Shown here piece by piece: positions 17,993 to 27,435 of a stretch of 63,341 nt of DNA. The stretch lies in the NCBI GenBank assembly GCA_028288485.1, contig JAQBNO010000063.1:1-63341 (forward strand). Direction: 5' to 3'. Within the stretch, counting starts at the first letter, position 1. Each line of letters opens with the position of its first letter. Source of the stretch: Segetibacter sp. Its GTDB lineage: Bacteria; Bacteroidota; Bacteroidia; Chitinophagales; Chitinophagaceae. The notes below the pieces were generated by a model. It had not been told where the DNA came from, did not search any database, and was given only the letters and a program-made list of their open reading frames with translations. A program made the position numbers and the translations under genes.

Positions 17993-20821
17993 CTAAATAC
18001 TTTTAAGCTCCACATTAAGTCTGTAAGTTTTCCCCTTTTCAGTTTTGATTTCTGTTGTTTTGTCACCATATTTTAGCAGGCAATCGTTACCGGTCTTAGA
18101 CAAAACTTCCACCTGCTGTAGTTGTCCTTTTTGCCATGTAAGGTTCAAAACAAATCCGCCTCTTACACAAATACCTTTGATTTCACCATTAGGCAGAGCT
18201 GATGGTAAAGCAGGTAACAGTTCAATATATTTTGTATGACTTTGCACCAACATTTCTCCTAATCCGGCAGCGCCTCCAAAATTGCCATCAATCTGGAATG
18301 GTGGATGTGCATCGAATAGATTGCGGTAAACGCCGCCCCTTTCACCTCCTGATGCGCCTTCAGCAGGACTAAGCAGTTTATTCATCATCATCATTGCATG
18401 GTCTCCATCTTTAAATCTTGCCCACAAGTTTACTTTCCACGCTAAACTCCAGCCGGTACCTTCATCGCCGCGGTACAACAACGACTGTCTTGCAGCTTTC
18501 ATCATATTTGCCGAATCCCAGGTAATATCTGTTCCCGGGTGTACCCCCCATAAATGAGATACATGCCGGTGTTTCTCCGTTGTATCTTCAACATCCTGCA
18601 TCCACTCCTGCAGATTTCCTAGCTTGCCAATTTTATTAGGCGCTATCTGGGCGATCTTTTCTGCCAGGGTTTGTGCAAACTCTTTGTCTGTATTTAAAAT
18701 GTCGGCGGCCTTTATGCAACTTTTAAACAAATCCCTGATGATTTGATGGTCCATTGTTGGCCCCGCTACTAGCCCCCGATGCTCGGGTGAGTTTGAAGGT
18801 GTACTGATTAAATAACCGGTAACAGGGTCTTTAATTAAGAAGTTTACAAAAAAGCTGGCCGCATCTTTCATTATTGGATATGCCCTTTTTTGCAAAAATT
18901 CTTTGTCCTGCGTAAACAGGTAATGCTCCCATAAATGGTAACTCAGCCATCCTGCTCCTGTAACCCATACACCATGATTGGATGCGTTTATCGGAGCAGT
19001 TCCCCTCCACAAATCGGTGTTGTGATGCAGCACCCAACCAGGTGCACCATAATGGGCTTTTGCGGTTAATTTTCCTGCTTCTGCTGCCTCATCAATTAAA
19101 TTAAACAGGGGCTCGGCACACGCAGATAAATTCAACATTTCCGCAGGCCAGTAATTCATTTGAAGGTTGATGTTAGTAGTATACTTACTGCCCCAGGGCG
19201 GTGTTAGTAAATTATTCCAAATGCCCTGTAAGTTAGCCGCCTGGCCTCCCGGACGGGAAGAAGATATCAATAAATAACGGGCATATTGAAAATAGAGGGT
19301 AACAAGAGATGGATCTGAGACGTTGTTATATTTCAGGATCCTTTCATCAGTCGGTAAATCCTGGTTATTGCTGCTTCCAAGATTTAACGACAACGTATTG
19401 AAGTACGACTCATAATCTTTAGTATGAGTTTCTTTTATAACCTCGTACTTTTTGCCTTTAATATTTTGTAAAGCTTGTTTAGCAATAACACCGGGGTTAC
19501 CAGAAACATCTTTGTAACTTTTAAAACTGGTAGCAGCTGTAAGATAAAGTGTTACTTCATCTGCACCCGTAATCGATATTTTATCATTTGCTGAAATTAC
19601 TTTGCCGCCAACAGCAGTTACATGCAAATAACTTACACCATTTAAAACACCGTTTCGAACCTTTAGAGACAGCCCGATTGTGTTGTTATCTATTCTCTTT
19701 GTGGAAGAAAGTTTATGCGGACTTTCAAGCAATGCATCCAAATTGAGCATGCCCCCCTTACTGGCTGTAAGATGCATAACAACGGCATTACCCGGAGCTG
19801 TTGCTAAATATTCACGGGTATAAGTAACGCCGTCTTTTGTATACGAAACACGTGAAACCGCATTGGTTATATCCAGTTCGCGGCGATAATTAGTAACATT
19901 GTTTGCGTTTTTAAAACGCATATATACATCGCCAAACGGCTGGTAACTTGCTTCGAACTGCGGAAATGCAGGCGGATTAGTGTCTTGCACCCAATACTTC
20001 CATGTTGTGTTTAATTCCAAACCATTTTTATTACTTCCTCCTTCAGGGTAAACAAAAAATGATTTAGCTGCGTTTTTCACGCCTGTTAATCCGCCCTTGT
20101 CGTACCAGTTAATTACGTGGATAGCTATTTGATTCTTTCCAGCCTTAAGTACCGATGATGGTATGACGTACCTGCGATTGCCCGAGATGCCTTCTTTTGT
20201 CCCGATTTGTTTTCCGTTCACATAAGTAAAGTCAAGGTCTCTGATGCGACCAAGTTCTATTACCAAATTTTTACCCACCCAGTCCTGCGGTAAATTGAAA
20301 GATGTTCTGAACCAGGCTGCTCCATCCTCTCCCTCAAGATAGGTTTCTTCCCAACCCTCTGGCGTTGGCAGTTTCATTTCTTTCCAGGCTGCGTCGTTAA
20401 ACGAAGTAGCTGAGGGGGCTGTATTGGAACGAACTTTATTAAACCAGGCATTTTTCAACGAATCATAATCATCTTCATTACTCTTCCTGCCCATGAAATG
20501 TTTTGCCGCCATATCTTCCGCTTCCTTTTGCTTGCCCTCGAAAAGCAATTGGCGAATAGGTTGAAGATAGTTAACGGCACCGTCGCGATGATGTGGACGT
20601 GGGCCATCGGTCCATAGGGTTCCTTCATTAAATTGGACCCTTTCCTCACTTACTCCGCCATAAATCATCGCTCCCATCCTTCCGTTTCCTATGGGTAAAG
20701 CATCAGTCCACTTTTGGGAGGGCTGTTTATACCATAGTTTCAAATCCCGCTTTACAGCCTGACCTCTTGTATTAAAACAGGTTAAGGCGAAAACCATTGC
20801 TAAAAAGCTACTTATTTTCAT
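17993..20821 (-). CDS. Secreted GH95 alpha-L-fucosidase/alpha-L-galactosidase with an inserted jelly-roll domain
   Basis: 942 residues, longer than the roughly 800 typical of GH95. After a signal peptide the family opening LWYKQPSQKWTDALPIGNGRMGAM is clear. Around residues 120-285 it is interrupted by a beta-sandwich resembling the GH2 sugar-binding domain (GAAWFRTSFNLPQDW, VNGKQIG). The GH95 beta-domain resumes at PFGDVYMRF. In the (alpha/alpha)6 barrel the conserved residues are present: NIN in TTNINLQMNYWPAE, the Glu of TPSNSPEH, His of KHRHVSHLWG and Asp of FQIDGNFGG. GH95 removes alpha-L-fucose or alpha-L-galactose, both found in RG-II side chain A. It precedes GH2-malectin by 1 base and follows ThuA by 30 bases. 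Confidence 0.92.
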   Translation of the reverse strand: MKISSFLAMVFALTCFNTRGQAVKRDLKLWYKQPSQKWTDALPIGNGRMGAMIYGGVSEERVQFNEGTLWTDGPRPHHRDGAVNYLQPIRQLLFEGKQKEAEDMAAKHFMGRKSNEDDYDSLKNAWFNKVRSNTAPSATSFNDAAWKEMKLPTPEGWEETYLEGEDGAAWFRTSFNLPQDWVGKNLVIELGRIRDLDFTYVNGKQIGTKEGISGNRRYVIPSSVLKAGKNQIAIHVINWYDKGGLTGVKNAAKSFFVYPEGGSNKNGLELNTTWKYWVQDTNPPAFPQFEASYQPFGDVYMRFKNANNVTNYRRELDITNAVSRVSYTKDGVTYTREYLATAPGNAVVMHLTASKGGMLNLDALLESPHKLSSTKRIDNNTIGLSLKVRNGVLNGVSYLHVTAVGGKVISANDKISITGADEVTLYLTAATSFKSYKDVSGNPGVIAKQALQNIKGKKYEVIKETHTKDYESYFNTLSLNLGSSNNQDLPTDERILKYNNVSDPSLVTLYFQYARYLLISSSRPGGQAANLQGIWNNLLTPPWGSKYTTNINLQMNYWPAEMLNLSACAEPLFNLIDEAAEAGKLTAKAHYGAPGWVLHHNTDLWRGTAPINASNHGVWVTGAGWLSYHLWEHYLFTQDKEFLQKRAYPIMKDAASFFVNFLIKDPVTGYLISTPSNSPEHRGLVAGPTMDHQIIRDLFKSCIKAADILNTDKEFAQTLAEKIAQIAPNKIGKLGNLQEWMQDVEDTTEKHRHVSHLWGVHPGTDITWDSANMMKAARQSLLYRGDEGTGWSLAWKVNLWARFKDGDHAMMMMNKLLSPAEGASGGERGGVYRNLFDAHPPFQIDGNFGGAAGLGEMLVQSHTKYIELLPALPSALPNGEIKGICVRGGFVLNLTWQKGQLQQVEVLSKTGNDCLLKYGDKTTEIKTEKGKTYRLNVELKSI

Positions 20822-20851
20822 ATGGTAAAAATAATTTCGATTAAGAATTAC

Positions 20852-21790
20852 TTATTTTTTAAAAGTCGTTGGATAATCTGTTTCTGACCGAACAATCACC
20901 CGGTTTTTGTTCAACTCCTTCACGGGCAAAGAATAAGCTACCTTACCTGTAGCCAACCATTCAGTAGCCCGGATCAATATGGTTTGAAAGCCAAGGCACC
21001 TATAACTTACGGGGTACTGTTCGCCCTTCCACAAATGGCCCATACTCGAATTATATACCCTGCCTTTTCCGTAGGTAACCACCCATTCTACCGGCCATAT
21101 TTTATTAGTTGCAGTATCATAAGCTGAAGACAAAACGGTGAGGTTTTCAGCTGGGCCACGGGCATAAGTGTACAATTCCATCGATGGAGTTATCCATTGT
21201 TTTGGAAAACCTTTATGAATTGGATGTTTGGCAACAATGTTTACAACTGCATCAAACCGTTTTCCATGATTGGTACCGCTTCCTTGTGCCGGCGGAATAC
21301 GCATAATCTTATTTTTTTTATCCAGTTCAATTGCATAACCTGTCTCCTTTGGCCGCCACCCGAGGCCGATCATTTTATCATATTCCTTCCAATGTGAGAA
21401 AGCGTTGTTTGCAGAATGCAGGATATACAATCCTCCGCCCGACCTTACATATTCTTCCAAACTCTTTTCTACTCTTTCCGGCCAGCGGAGTGTTTTGTTT
21501 TGAATATTATTCGAATTTTGAATAATAACATCGTACTCACCAAATTGCGGATTCCAACTCCGCCATCCAGTATCATTAGGTGTTGATGGTGAAGTAGAAA
21601 TCTTAACATTGAAAAGACCGGTTTCTTCCAATATGTCTTTTGTCAGTTTACTTGTCTGTTCCCAGTCATGATTGCTAAAACCATCAACAACAAGCACATT
21701 AATTTTCTGATGACTTTTTTGTGTCATAGCATTAATGCTAATAACACATGTAAAAACAAGAAAATAATATTTCGTTAGATATACCTTCAT
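20852..21790 (-). CDS. Secreted ThuA-like (trehalose-utilisation) domain protein
   Basis: 312 residues with a signal peptide (MKVYLTKYYFLVFTCVISINA). A single ThuA-like domain covers most of the protein, with the flavodoxin/class-I glutamine amidotransferase-like fold. Visible landmarks are INVLVVDGFSNHDWEQT, YDVIIQNSN, VRSGGGLYILHSANNAF and a terminal GKGRVYNSSMGHLWKGE. The catalytic role of ThuA-like proteins is not established; they are frequent in carbohydrate loci of Bacteroidota and Planctomycetota. It lies 30 bases before GH95 and is likely the first gene of the ThuA-GH95-GH2 operon. The domain call is firm, the function unknown. Confidence 0.87.
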   Translation of the reverse strand: MKVYLTKYYFLVFTCVISINAMTQKSHQKINVLVVDGFSNHDWEQTSKLTKDILEETGLFNVKISTSPSTPNDTGWRSWNPQFGEYDVIIQNSNNIQNKTLRWPERVEKSLEEYVRSGGGLYILHSANNAFSHWKEYDKMIGLGWRPKETGYAIELDKKNKIMRIPPAQGSGTNHGKRFDAVVNIVAKHPIHKGFPKQWITPSMELYTYARGPAENLTVLSSAYDTATNKIWPVEWVVTYGKGRVYNSSMGHLWKGEQYPVSYRCLGFQTILIRATEWLATGKVAYSLPVKELNKNRVIVRSETDYPTTFKK

Positions 21791-21853
21791 CTTTCTCGAG
21801 TTATAAAGCTTGTTAGGGGAATTTTTTATGGGCCTAACATTATGCCCTCAATC

Positions 21854-21880
21854 AACATTCTTGCGTCGCACACTTGTACT
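21854..21880 (-). repeat. Dispersed dyad-core element, copy 5 (reverse)
   Basis: CAACATTCTTGCGTCGCACA followed by CTTGTAC lies 65 bases upstream of the ThuA-like gene. Together with the forward copy at 22115 it frames an otherwise featureless 412-base gap in which I see no gene. Confidence 0.8.
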
Positions 21881-22114
21881 TTTTGTTCTATTATCATCCC
21901 TTTTCAACTTGTTAACCCGGCACCGCACGAAGACCAAAGCCGAAGCCTTCCCCATTCCCCCGGGGTACTTCCTCATCCGTCCAAATCATTCCTTTTTACC
22001 TTCTTTTCATTCAAATTACCAGCATCACTATCTACACATTGAATACGAAGAGCCATATTCCTGCATCTTCAACAACACATGAACAAAGACCAATAGAATT
22101 ACCCTAAGATGAAC

Positions 22115-22165
22115 GAAATGCGACGCAACGATGATAAACCGGAGTACTAATGCCTGTACCAAAAT
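22115..22165 (+). repeat. Dispersed dyad-core element, copy 6 (forward)
   Basis: AAATGCGACGCAACGATGAT followed by AAACCGGAGTACTAATGCC lies about 40-90 bases beyond the stop of the beta-propeller gene. The tail AACCGGAGTTACTA is shared with copy 1 at 3010. Confidence 0.8.
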
Positions 22166-22202
22166 TCACAGGAGTTCTCACTATCAAATATTTGATTTTC
22201 TC

Positions 22203-23909
22203 TTATTCCAGTGTTTTCATTTTAGCATCTAAAACATCCCGGTTTAATTTCACTTTTATCATTCCTAAAGGATGAAACCTTTTTGATGTATTGATAGCTG
22301 CATATACAATTGTATATACATCATTTCCTTCGTCTATGAGGCACATTGGGGTTCGCATGATATCCCACCATTTATCTACTTTGGTTGTAAAAGGGAGGTA
22401 GTGCGCTTCGGACCAATGATAACCGTCTTTCGACACAGTATAGGCAACCATGTTAGGTAAATGATGTCCCCATCCTTCCGGGCCGCCATCGTAAACTGCC
22501 AGGTACAATCCGTTGAGCATCTGGTAAACAATAGGGTTTTCAACAAACCAGGGATGAATGCTTTTTATGGGATTAATGGTAGTATCGAGCCTTGTCCAGG
22601 GCCCTTCAAGCGACTTAGATTTTGCCAATCCTACAAACCAGCCTTTGCCCATTTTTGCCGGGTAATCTTCTCTTTTAAGGTAAGGGTAGGCACCAGAAAA
22701 AAAGCCCAGCCAATGATCTTTAACAGGGTAAGGGAAAAATGAAGCGACTCCCTGTCGGCCTTCCCATAGCTGTGTATCCAGGCCCGGCTCCATGATAATC
22801 TTTCCCTCTCCATAAGGGCCACCAATACCTTCGATGCCCGCTGTTTGCGATTCTGTCACCCACATACGGCCAAAGGAATGGTTAGGCGAAATTTCTTTGG
22901 ATACCGTATAGGTTAAATAATAGCCATACCACCTGTTCTTCTCCTTGTTAAAAACAGGATTAAATGACCAGATAGCGCCCCGGCGATCGTTAAAAGGATT
23001 ATCATCGTTGGTAACAGCATACGTGCCGCTGGCCTGGTAAACAGTTGATTGACGCGTCCAATTAATTGCATCTTTACTGCTCCAATGACCAATGCGTGTT
23101 TTTACCCGGTCGAAATAAGCTTCAACCCCTTTTTCGCCTGCACGTTCAGTCGGAAACATATGATAGGTGTCACCAACTTTTACACAGGCGCCTGCTTCAA
23201 AACCTCCCTGTATACCTTCGGTTCCCGGCATACCTTCATCAACTACGGGTTTACCAGGTCCGCCAATAATTTCAAACAACGGCTTTTCATCATAAAATCC
23301 TTCCACAATAAATGGCTCCCATAAACGACCGTCGGGTAGTTGAACATCACGGGCTGGGATAGTTTGTTTTGCGTCAATTACACCTAATAAAGTAAATTGG
23401 GTATTTGGTTTTGACAAGTTGATAGCGTGTGTGCCTTTGGGATAATTTATAACATACACATCAATTGCCGGTAAGCCTGTAATCGTTACGGCGTTTTTTA
23501 AAACCGGTTCGGCCTGCAGTTTACCTTTTCCGAAATCGAGCGTAGAAAGGTTTAAGATAACGGGATTGCTACTGTCTCTGCTTATGCCTACCAGTAACCT
23601 AACGGGCCGACTAAAATGAATCTTTAAGGGTTCGGGTTGAAAACCCGGTTTTCCATTGTAATAGCCTTTGATGCCTGTTAACCCATTTATTTCAGGAGCA
23701 ATTTTTACAATGCTGTTTTTCTTTGATAAAAACACATTTGCAAACTCTGCGGTTTTAAATGTTTTATAGACCGGTGATAATATTTTAAATGAAGCTTGTC
23801 TCCATAGTGCCGGCAGCTTTTTTGTTCCGTGTTCTTTAAAAGATGCTTTTTGCGCAATTGAAGCGTTAGCAATAAATAGAAATAATATAATGGCTTTGAC
23901 AGCTTTCAT
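22203..23909 (-). CDS. Secreted five-bladed beta-propeller glycoside-hydrolase-like protein
   Basis: 568 residues with a signal peptide (ending NASIAQ). The N-terminal about 190 residues form a beta-rich domain with no recognised family. Residues about 200-560 read as a GH43/GH32/GH130-type propeller, with the repeated pattern of an acidic residue beside W/Y motifs: GGFEAGACVKVGDTYHMFPTE, GAIWSFNPVF, WRQ-like blades and FVENPIVYQMLNGLYLAVYDGG. These folds serve arabinofuranosidases, xylosidases, phosphorylases and the RG-II-active family GH137. I cannot place it in one of these. It begins the minus-strand operon facing lacI and shares the LacI-type operator module at 24.1 kb, so it should be regulated together with susC1. 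Confidence 0.7.
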   Translation of the reverse strand: MKAVKAIILFLFIANASIAQKASFKEHGTKKLPALWRQASFKILSPVYKTFKTAEFANVFLSKKNSIVKIAPEINGLTGIKGYYNGKPGFQPEPLKIHFSRPVRLLVGISRDSSNPVILNLSTLDFGKGKLQAEPVLKNAVTITGLPAIDVYVINYPKGTHAINLSKPNTQFTLLGVIDAKQTIPARDVQLPDGRLWEPFIVEGFYDEKPLFEIIGGPGKPVVDEGMPGTEGIQGGFEAGACVKVGDTYHMFPTERAGEKGVEAYFDRVKTRIGHWSSKDAINWTRQSTVYQASGTYAVTNDDNPFNDRRGAIWSFNPVFNKEKNRWYGYYLTYTVSKEISPNHSFGRMWVTESQTAGIEGIGGPYGEGKIIMEPGLDTQLWEGRQGVASFFPYPVKDHWLGFFSGAYPYLKREDYPAKMGKGWFVGLAKSKSLEGPWTRLDTTINPIKSIHPWFVENPIVYQMLNGLYLAVYDGGPEGWGHHLPNMVAYTVSKDGYHWSEAHYLPFTTKVDKWWDIMRTPMCLIDEGNDVYTIVYAAINTSKRFHPLGMIKVKLNRDVLDAKMKTLE

Positions 23910-24067
23910 GATAAATAATGCATGGATTAATATTAGCAGATTTTAAAATAAAACAAGCTGAAAACCGGCCTATCGGTTAAAAATTTAGAGAGAGCGCACC
24001 TTAAAGCGATGAAATTTATTTGTATAAATAATAGCTGTTTCGACTTCATATGGCATTTGATTGTACG

Positions 24068-24183
24068 CGGGAACAGAAGAAAGTACCTAACAAAGAAAAA
24101 CTTTTTAAATCGATTTAAAAAGTTTTAACGGTAATTTTTAAAAAAATTGTACAATTCCATTTAATAGTATTAAAACGATTTAA
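24068..24183. promoter_or_regulatory. LacI-type operators between the beta-propeller gene and lacI
   Basis: A perfect palindrome extends from 24101 to 24122; its inner 20 bases (24102-24121) are identical to the susC1 operator. TACCTAACAAAGA at 24084-24096 also recurs beside that operator with the same order and near-identical spacing, and its TTTG on the minus strand points at the beta-propeller gene. A weaker operator-like site, TTAAAACGATTTAA (24170-24183), lies 50 bases before lacI and overlaps another dyad, TTTAATAGTATTAAA (24160-24174). The arrangement suggests autoregulation and control of the divergent operon. Confidence 0.75.
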
Positions 24184-24231
24184 TTTCGGGTACAACGTAT
24201 ATAAAATTAATTTTACAGTTCAAGTAACACA

Positions 24232-25290
24232 ATGAGTAGAAAGCGAATAACCATTTATGATCTTGCTAAAGCCTTGAACATTTCTGCTTCGTATGTTTCC
24301 CGGGCCCTTAATAACGACCCTTTTATAAACGAAAAGGTTAAGGAACAGGTTAAGGCAAAAGCTGAGGAACTGAATTACCAACAAAATGCAAATGCTTTTA
24401 ACTTAAGGAAGGGCATTACAAGAACAATCGGCGTAGTTGTTCCAAAAATTAACGAGATATTTTTTGCCAATGCTATTGCTGGTATTGAAGAAGCCTGCTC
24501 AAAAAATAATTATAACCTGATCATTTGCCAGTCGGCAGAATCATTAAAAAAAGAAATAAAGGCTGTAGAAACGCTGATACAGCAAAATGTTGACTGTATC
24601 ATTATCTCGGTTACCATGGAGACCGATTCAAGCGAACACCTTCGACGGGTAATCGAAAATAAAATGCACCTCATCCAGTTTGATCGGGTAAGAAACGATG
24701 TTGACAGTTTCAAGGTTGAAAATGATAATTTGCAAGCTGCCTATATCGCAGTGCAACATTTAATACAACAAGGATACAAAAAAATAGCCCATATAGGCGG
24801 ACCAGGCTTCCTTAAAGTTTTTAACGACAGGAAGCAGGGATATATGAAAGCGATGCAGGAAGCAGGTTTAAAAATACCATCCACCTACATGACAGAAGGA
24901 GACCTGACTAAAACAACAGGTCATAGTGCCGCAACCGCCCTCCTTTCAAAAAGTAATCATCCCGATGCCTTTTTCTGTTCATCCGATAATATTGCTTTCG
25001 GCGTGTTGCAGGCTGCTGCTGCAATGAAAATTAAGGTGCCACAGGAATTAGGGGTCATGGGTTTTCAAAACGAACCGTTTGATGAACTGTTGATACCCAG
25101 CCTTTCTTCTATAGAGCAAAACAGCAAGGAACTGGGTAAACATGCGGCTGATATATATTTCAACATTTTAGCTTCTGCGAAAACCCCTTCCGTACCGTCA
25201 ACTGAGGTAATTCAATGCGCTCTCGAGGAACGCGATTCGACAAGAAAGAATGTGGTATCGGCTACAGCGGAGAGTGCAGTTTCAATGTAA
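24232..25290 (+). CDS. LacI/GalR-family transcriptional regulator
   Basis: 352 residues. The N-terminal helix-turn-helix is typical (ITIYDLAKALNISASYVSRALNNDP, residues about 6-30), followed by the hinge region and a periplasmic-binding-protein-like sensor domain (TIGVVVPKINEIFFANAIAGIEEA to SSIEQNSKELGKHAAD). It binds a sugar or sugar-phosphate effector and operators with a central CG. It is the only plus-strand gene in the window and sits next to two such sites. The identical palindrome upstream of susC1 predicts that it controls SusC/D pair 1 and the enzyme operon together. The last 20 residues (RKNVVSATAESAVSM) go beyond the usual domain end. Confidence 0.95.
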   Translation: MSRKRITIYDLAKALNISASYVSRALNNDPFINEKVKEQVKAKAEELNYQQNANAFNLRKGITRTIGVVVPKINEIFFANAIAGIEEACSKNNYNLIICQSAESLKKEIKAVETLIQQNVDCIIISVTMETDSSEHLRRVIENKMHLIQFDRVRNDVDSFKVENDNLQAAYIAVQHLIQQGYKKIAHIGGPGFLKVFNDRKQGYMKAMQEAGLKIPSTYMTEGDLTKTTGHSAATALLSKSNHPDAFFCSSDNIAFGVLQAAAAMKIKVPQELGVMGFQNEPFDELLIPSLSSIEQNSKELGKHAADIYFNILASAKTPSVPSTEVIQCALEERDSTRKNVVSATAESAVSM

Positions 25291-25393
25291 TAGTTTTATT
25301 CGATGATGTACTTTGTTTGCAAAACTATTTAGCTTGTATCGTTATCAGTAATATACCGACTCTGTTTTGGTAACAAGCAAAATAACTCCTTTC

Positions 25394-25440
25394 AACATCG
25401 TTGTGTCACTCACTTTTACCGGACCATTCTTCATTCAGCC
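25394..25440 (-). repeat. Dispersed dyad-core element, copy 7 (reverse, GTGACAC variant)
   Basis: CAACATCGTTGTGTCACTCA followed by CTTTTACCGGACCATTCTTC, near-identical to copy 3 at 12381. It lies about 100 bases after the plus-strand lacI stop, in the convergent gap 25291-25520, where no other gene is seen. Confidence 0.8.
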
Positions 25441-25520
25441 TTTTTCATCTAATACCTTCAACAAACAACGGGATATTACAGAATGTAAGACCATGAAAAC
25501 CAGTTCGAAGATTTCTCGAA

Positions 25521-27041
25521 TTAAACCAACTCCGTTTGCTCCGTTCTTACAACCTTATTACCACCTATTGCAGTTTGCCAACCAGAATAATATTCTTTAA
25601 TCTTTTTATTGCTTTGGCGCGGAGAAACAATCGATTTATTTGTGTTCAAACTTTTTAGATGTTCGAGGTCGCGGAAGATACCTGCTTTCAGTCCGGCCAT
25701 ATATGCTGCACCTAATGCAGATACATCTGACTGGCCAATATTCACAACCTCCTTACATAATAAGTCTGCCAGGAATTGCAATACAAACTGGTTAGATGTA
25801 ATTCCACCGTCTACCATCAGTTGCTGTAATTCTATCGCTGTATCTAATTCCATGGCCACAATTACATCTTTTATCTGGTATGGAATAGATTCTAAAGCAG
25901 CCCTTACAACATGATTTTTGTTTGTGCCAAAAGTGAGGCCCGATATTTCTGCTTTCCGGTTCATATCCCAATGGGGAGCGCCGAGGCCGCTGAAGGCAGG
26001 TACAAGATAAACACCACCATTGTCAGCAACAGCGGTTGCCATTGTTTCCGTTTGTTTGCTGTCAGTGATTAATCCTAATTCATTTTTCAACCATTCAATG
26101 GTTGCTCCGCAGGTAACAATTACGCCTTCCAAGGCATAATTCACCGTATCCTCTGTACTCCAGCAGATGGTGCTTATCATGCCGTTTTTTGACTCTTTAA
26201 GTTCTTCTCCAATGTTCATGATTATAGAGCAGCCTGTGCCGAGTGTTGCTTTTGCAGTACCGGGTGTAAAACATCCTTCACCAAAGGCAGCGGCATGAGA
26301 GTCTCCGATCATCCCGGTGATATCTATTTCATCCGGCAACAAGCCATTAAAATCTGACCGGCCAAATAAAGCTGACGATGTTTTTGTTTCGGGGAGATTG
26401 AGTGCAGACAGCGCAAACTTGCTTAATAGTTCCTTGTCCCAATCAAGTTCATTTAAATTGAAGAACAAGGTTCTTGATGCATTAGTATAATCGGTAAAGT
26501 AACTTTTACCACCGGTTAATTTATACAAGAGCCATGTATCTACAGTACCAAAACACGCCTTTCCATCATCTATCGCTGTTCTTACCTTTTCATCATTTTC
26601 ATACAACCACACCAGCTTACTTCCCGAAAAATAAGGGTCAATGATTAACCCGGTTTTTGACTTAATCATTTCTTCAAGACCTTCCTGCTTCCATCGCTCA
26701 CAAACAGTTATGGAACGCTTGCATTGCCATACAATTGCGTTGTACAAAGGTTTACCGGTATCATCCCAAACTATAAAGGTTTCACGCTGGTTAGAAATAC
26801 CGCAGGCTTTAATGTTTTCCAGGTTTCCACCTTTTGCCTTAAAGTCATCCAGGCATTTCGCAATTGAGTCCAATACATTTTTGTAGATATCCCCAGGGTC
26901 CTGCTCAACAAAACCGTTATCTGTATAAAATGTTTTTAATGGTTCCAAACCTCTTGCAAAAGGCTTTCCTTCTTCATCAAAAAGTATGGTTTTTGTACTG
27001 CTGGTTCCCTGGTCGACAGCGAGAATGTATGAATTAGTCAA
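25521..27041 (-). CDS. FGGY-family carbohydrate kinase (candidate D-apulose kinase)
   Basis: About 506 residues of the FGGY kinase family, closest in pattern to glycerol kinase. It shows the N-terminal phosphate loop ILAVDQGTSSTKTILFDE, the second-domain ATP motifs LGTGCSIIMNIG and MVDGGITSNQFVLQFLADLL, and GAAYMAGLKAG. No ATG exists before the first phosphate motif. I favour a TTG start at 27041 (giving MTNSYILAVDQGT), because 14 more codons upstream only translate a short tandem repeat. It would phosphorylate the ketose produced by the isomerase at 34.2 kb. D-apulose kinase is in this family, and the ABC importer and split transketolase lie next to it. Alternatives are a glycerol- or ribulokinase-like activity. 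It is 450 bases from the ABC permease and may have its own promoter. Confidence 0.9.
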   Translation of the reverse strand: MTNSYILAVDQGTSSTKTILFDEEGKPFARGLEPLKTFYTDNGFVEQDPGDIYKNVLDSIAKCLDDFKAKGGNLENIKACGISNQRETFIVWDDTGKPLYNAIVWQCKRSITVCERWKQEGLEEMIKSKTGLIIDPYFSGSKLVWLYENDEKVRTAIDDGKACFGTVDTWLLYKLTGGKSYFTDYTNASRTLFFNLNELDWDKELLSKFALSALNLPETKTSSALFGRSDFNGLLPDEIDITGMIGDSHAAAFGEGCFTPGTAKATLGTGCSIIMNIGEELKESKNGMISTICWSTEDTVNYALEGVIVTCGATIEWLKNELGLITDSKQTETMATAVADNGGVYLVPAFSGLGAPHWDMNRKAEISGLTFGTNKNHVVRAALESIPYQIKDVIVAMELDTAIELQQLMVDGGITSNQFVLQFLADLLCKEVVNIGQSDVSALGAAYMAGLKAGIFRDLEHLKSLNTNKSIVSPRQSNKKIKEYYSGWQTAIGGNKVVRTEQTELV

Positions 27042-27044
27042 TGC

Positions 27045-27080
27045 TGGTGAGTTGTGAGTTGTGAGTTGTGAGTTGTGAAT
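27045..27080. repeat. GAGTTGTGA tandem repeat at the kinase 5' end
   Basis: Four imperfect copies of GTGAGTTGTGA-type units immediately precede the preferred kinase start. Read in frame they would encode HNSQLTTHNS, which has no family counterpart. Confidence 0.8.
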
Positions 27081-27435
27081 CAATGTCGTTTACTTAAGCT
27101 AATAATTTAAGACGCTAATTAATCTCCAGCCTTACTTCATGCCGGGTTTGAAAAATCAAGAAACGAACGATAACAGACCGTTCCTTTTATTGTTCTACGA
27201 TATAGCCTTAGTGCTACTGCGGCTGCGACATTTGTTTTTCATGCGTATTTTGATTAACACGATTATCCTTTGCCGGCGTCATTATACCCCTGCGCACGCC
27301 GGATATTTTCGAGCCCGTTGCATCGATTACGCATCGAATAAGTAACACGTTCAGTAAACGATGTTGAATGGACAATGGCATTGGTTTTTACTCGCAATTG
27401 ACATTCACCGCTCACCTATTGAATGTGATTACCCG

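Noticed and set aside
27139-27345. 68-codon plus-strand frame between the kinase and the permease
   Set aside because: No recognisable motif, no context and low coding character; treated as intergenic.
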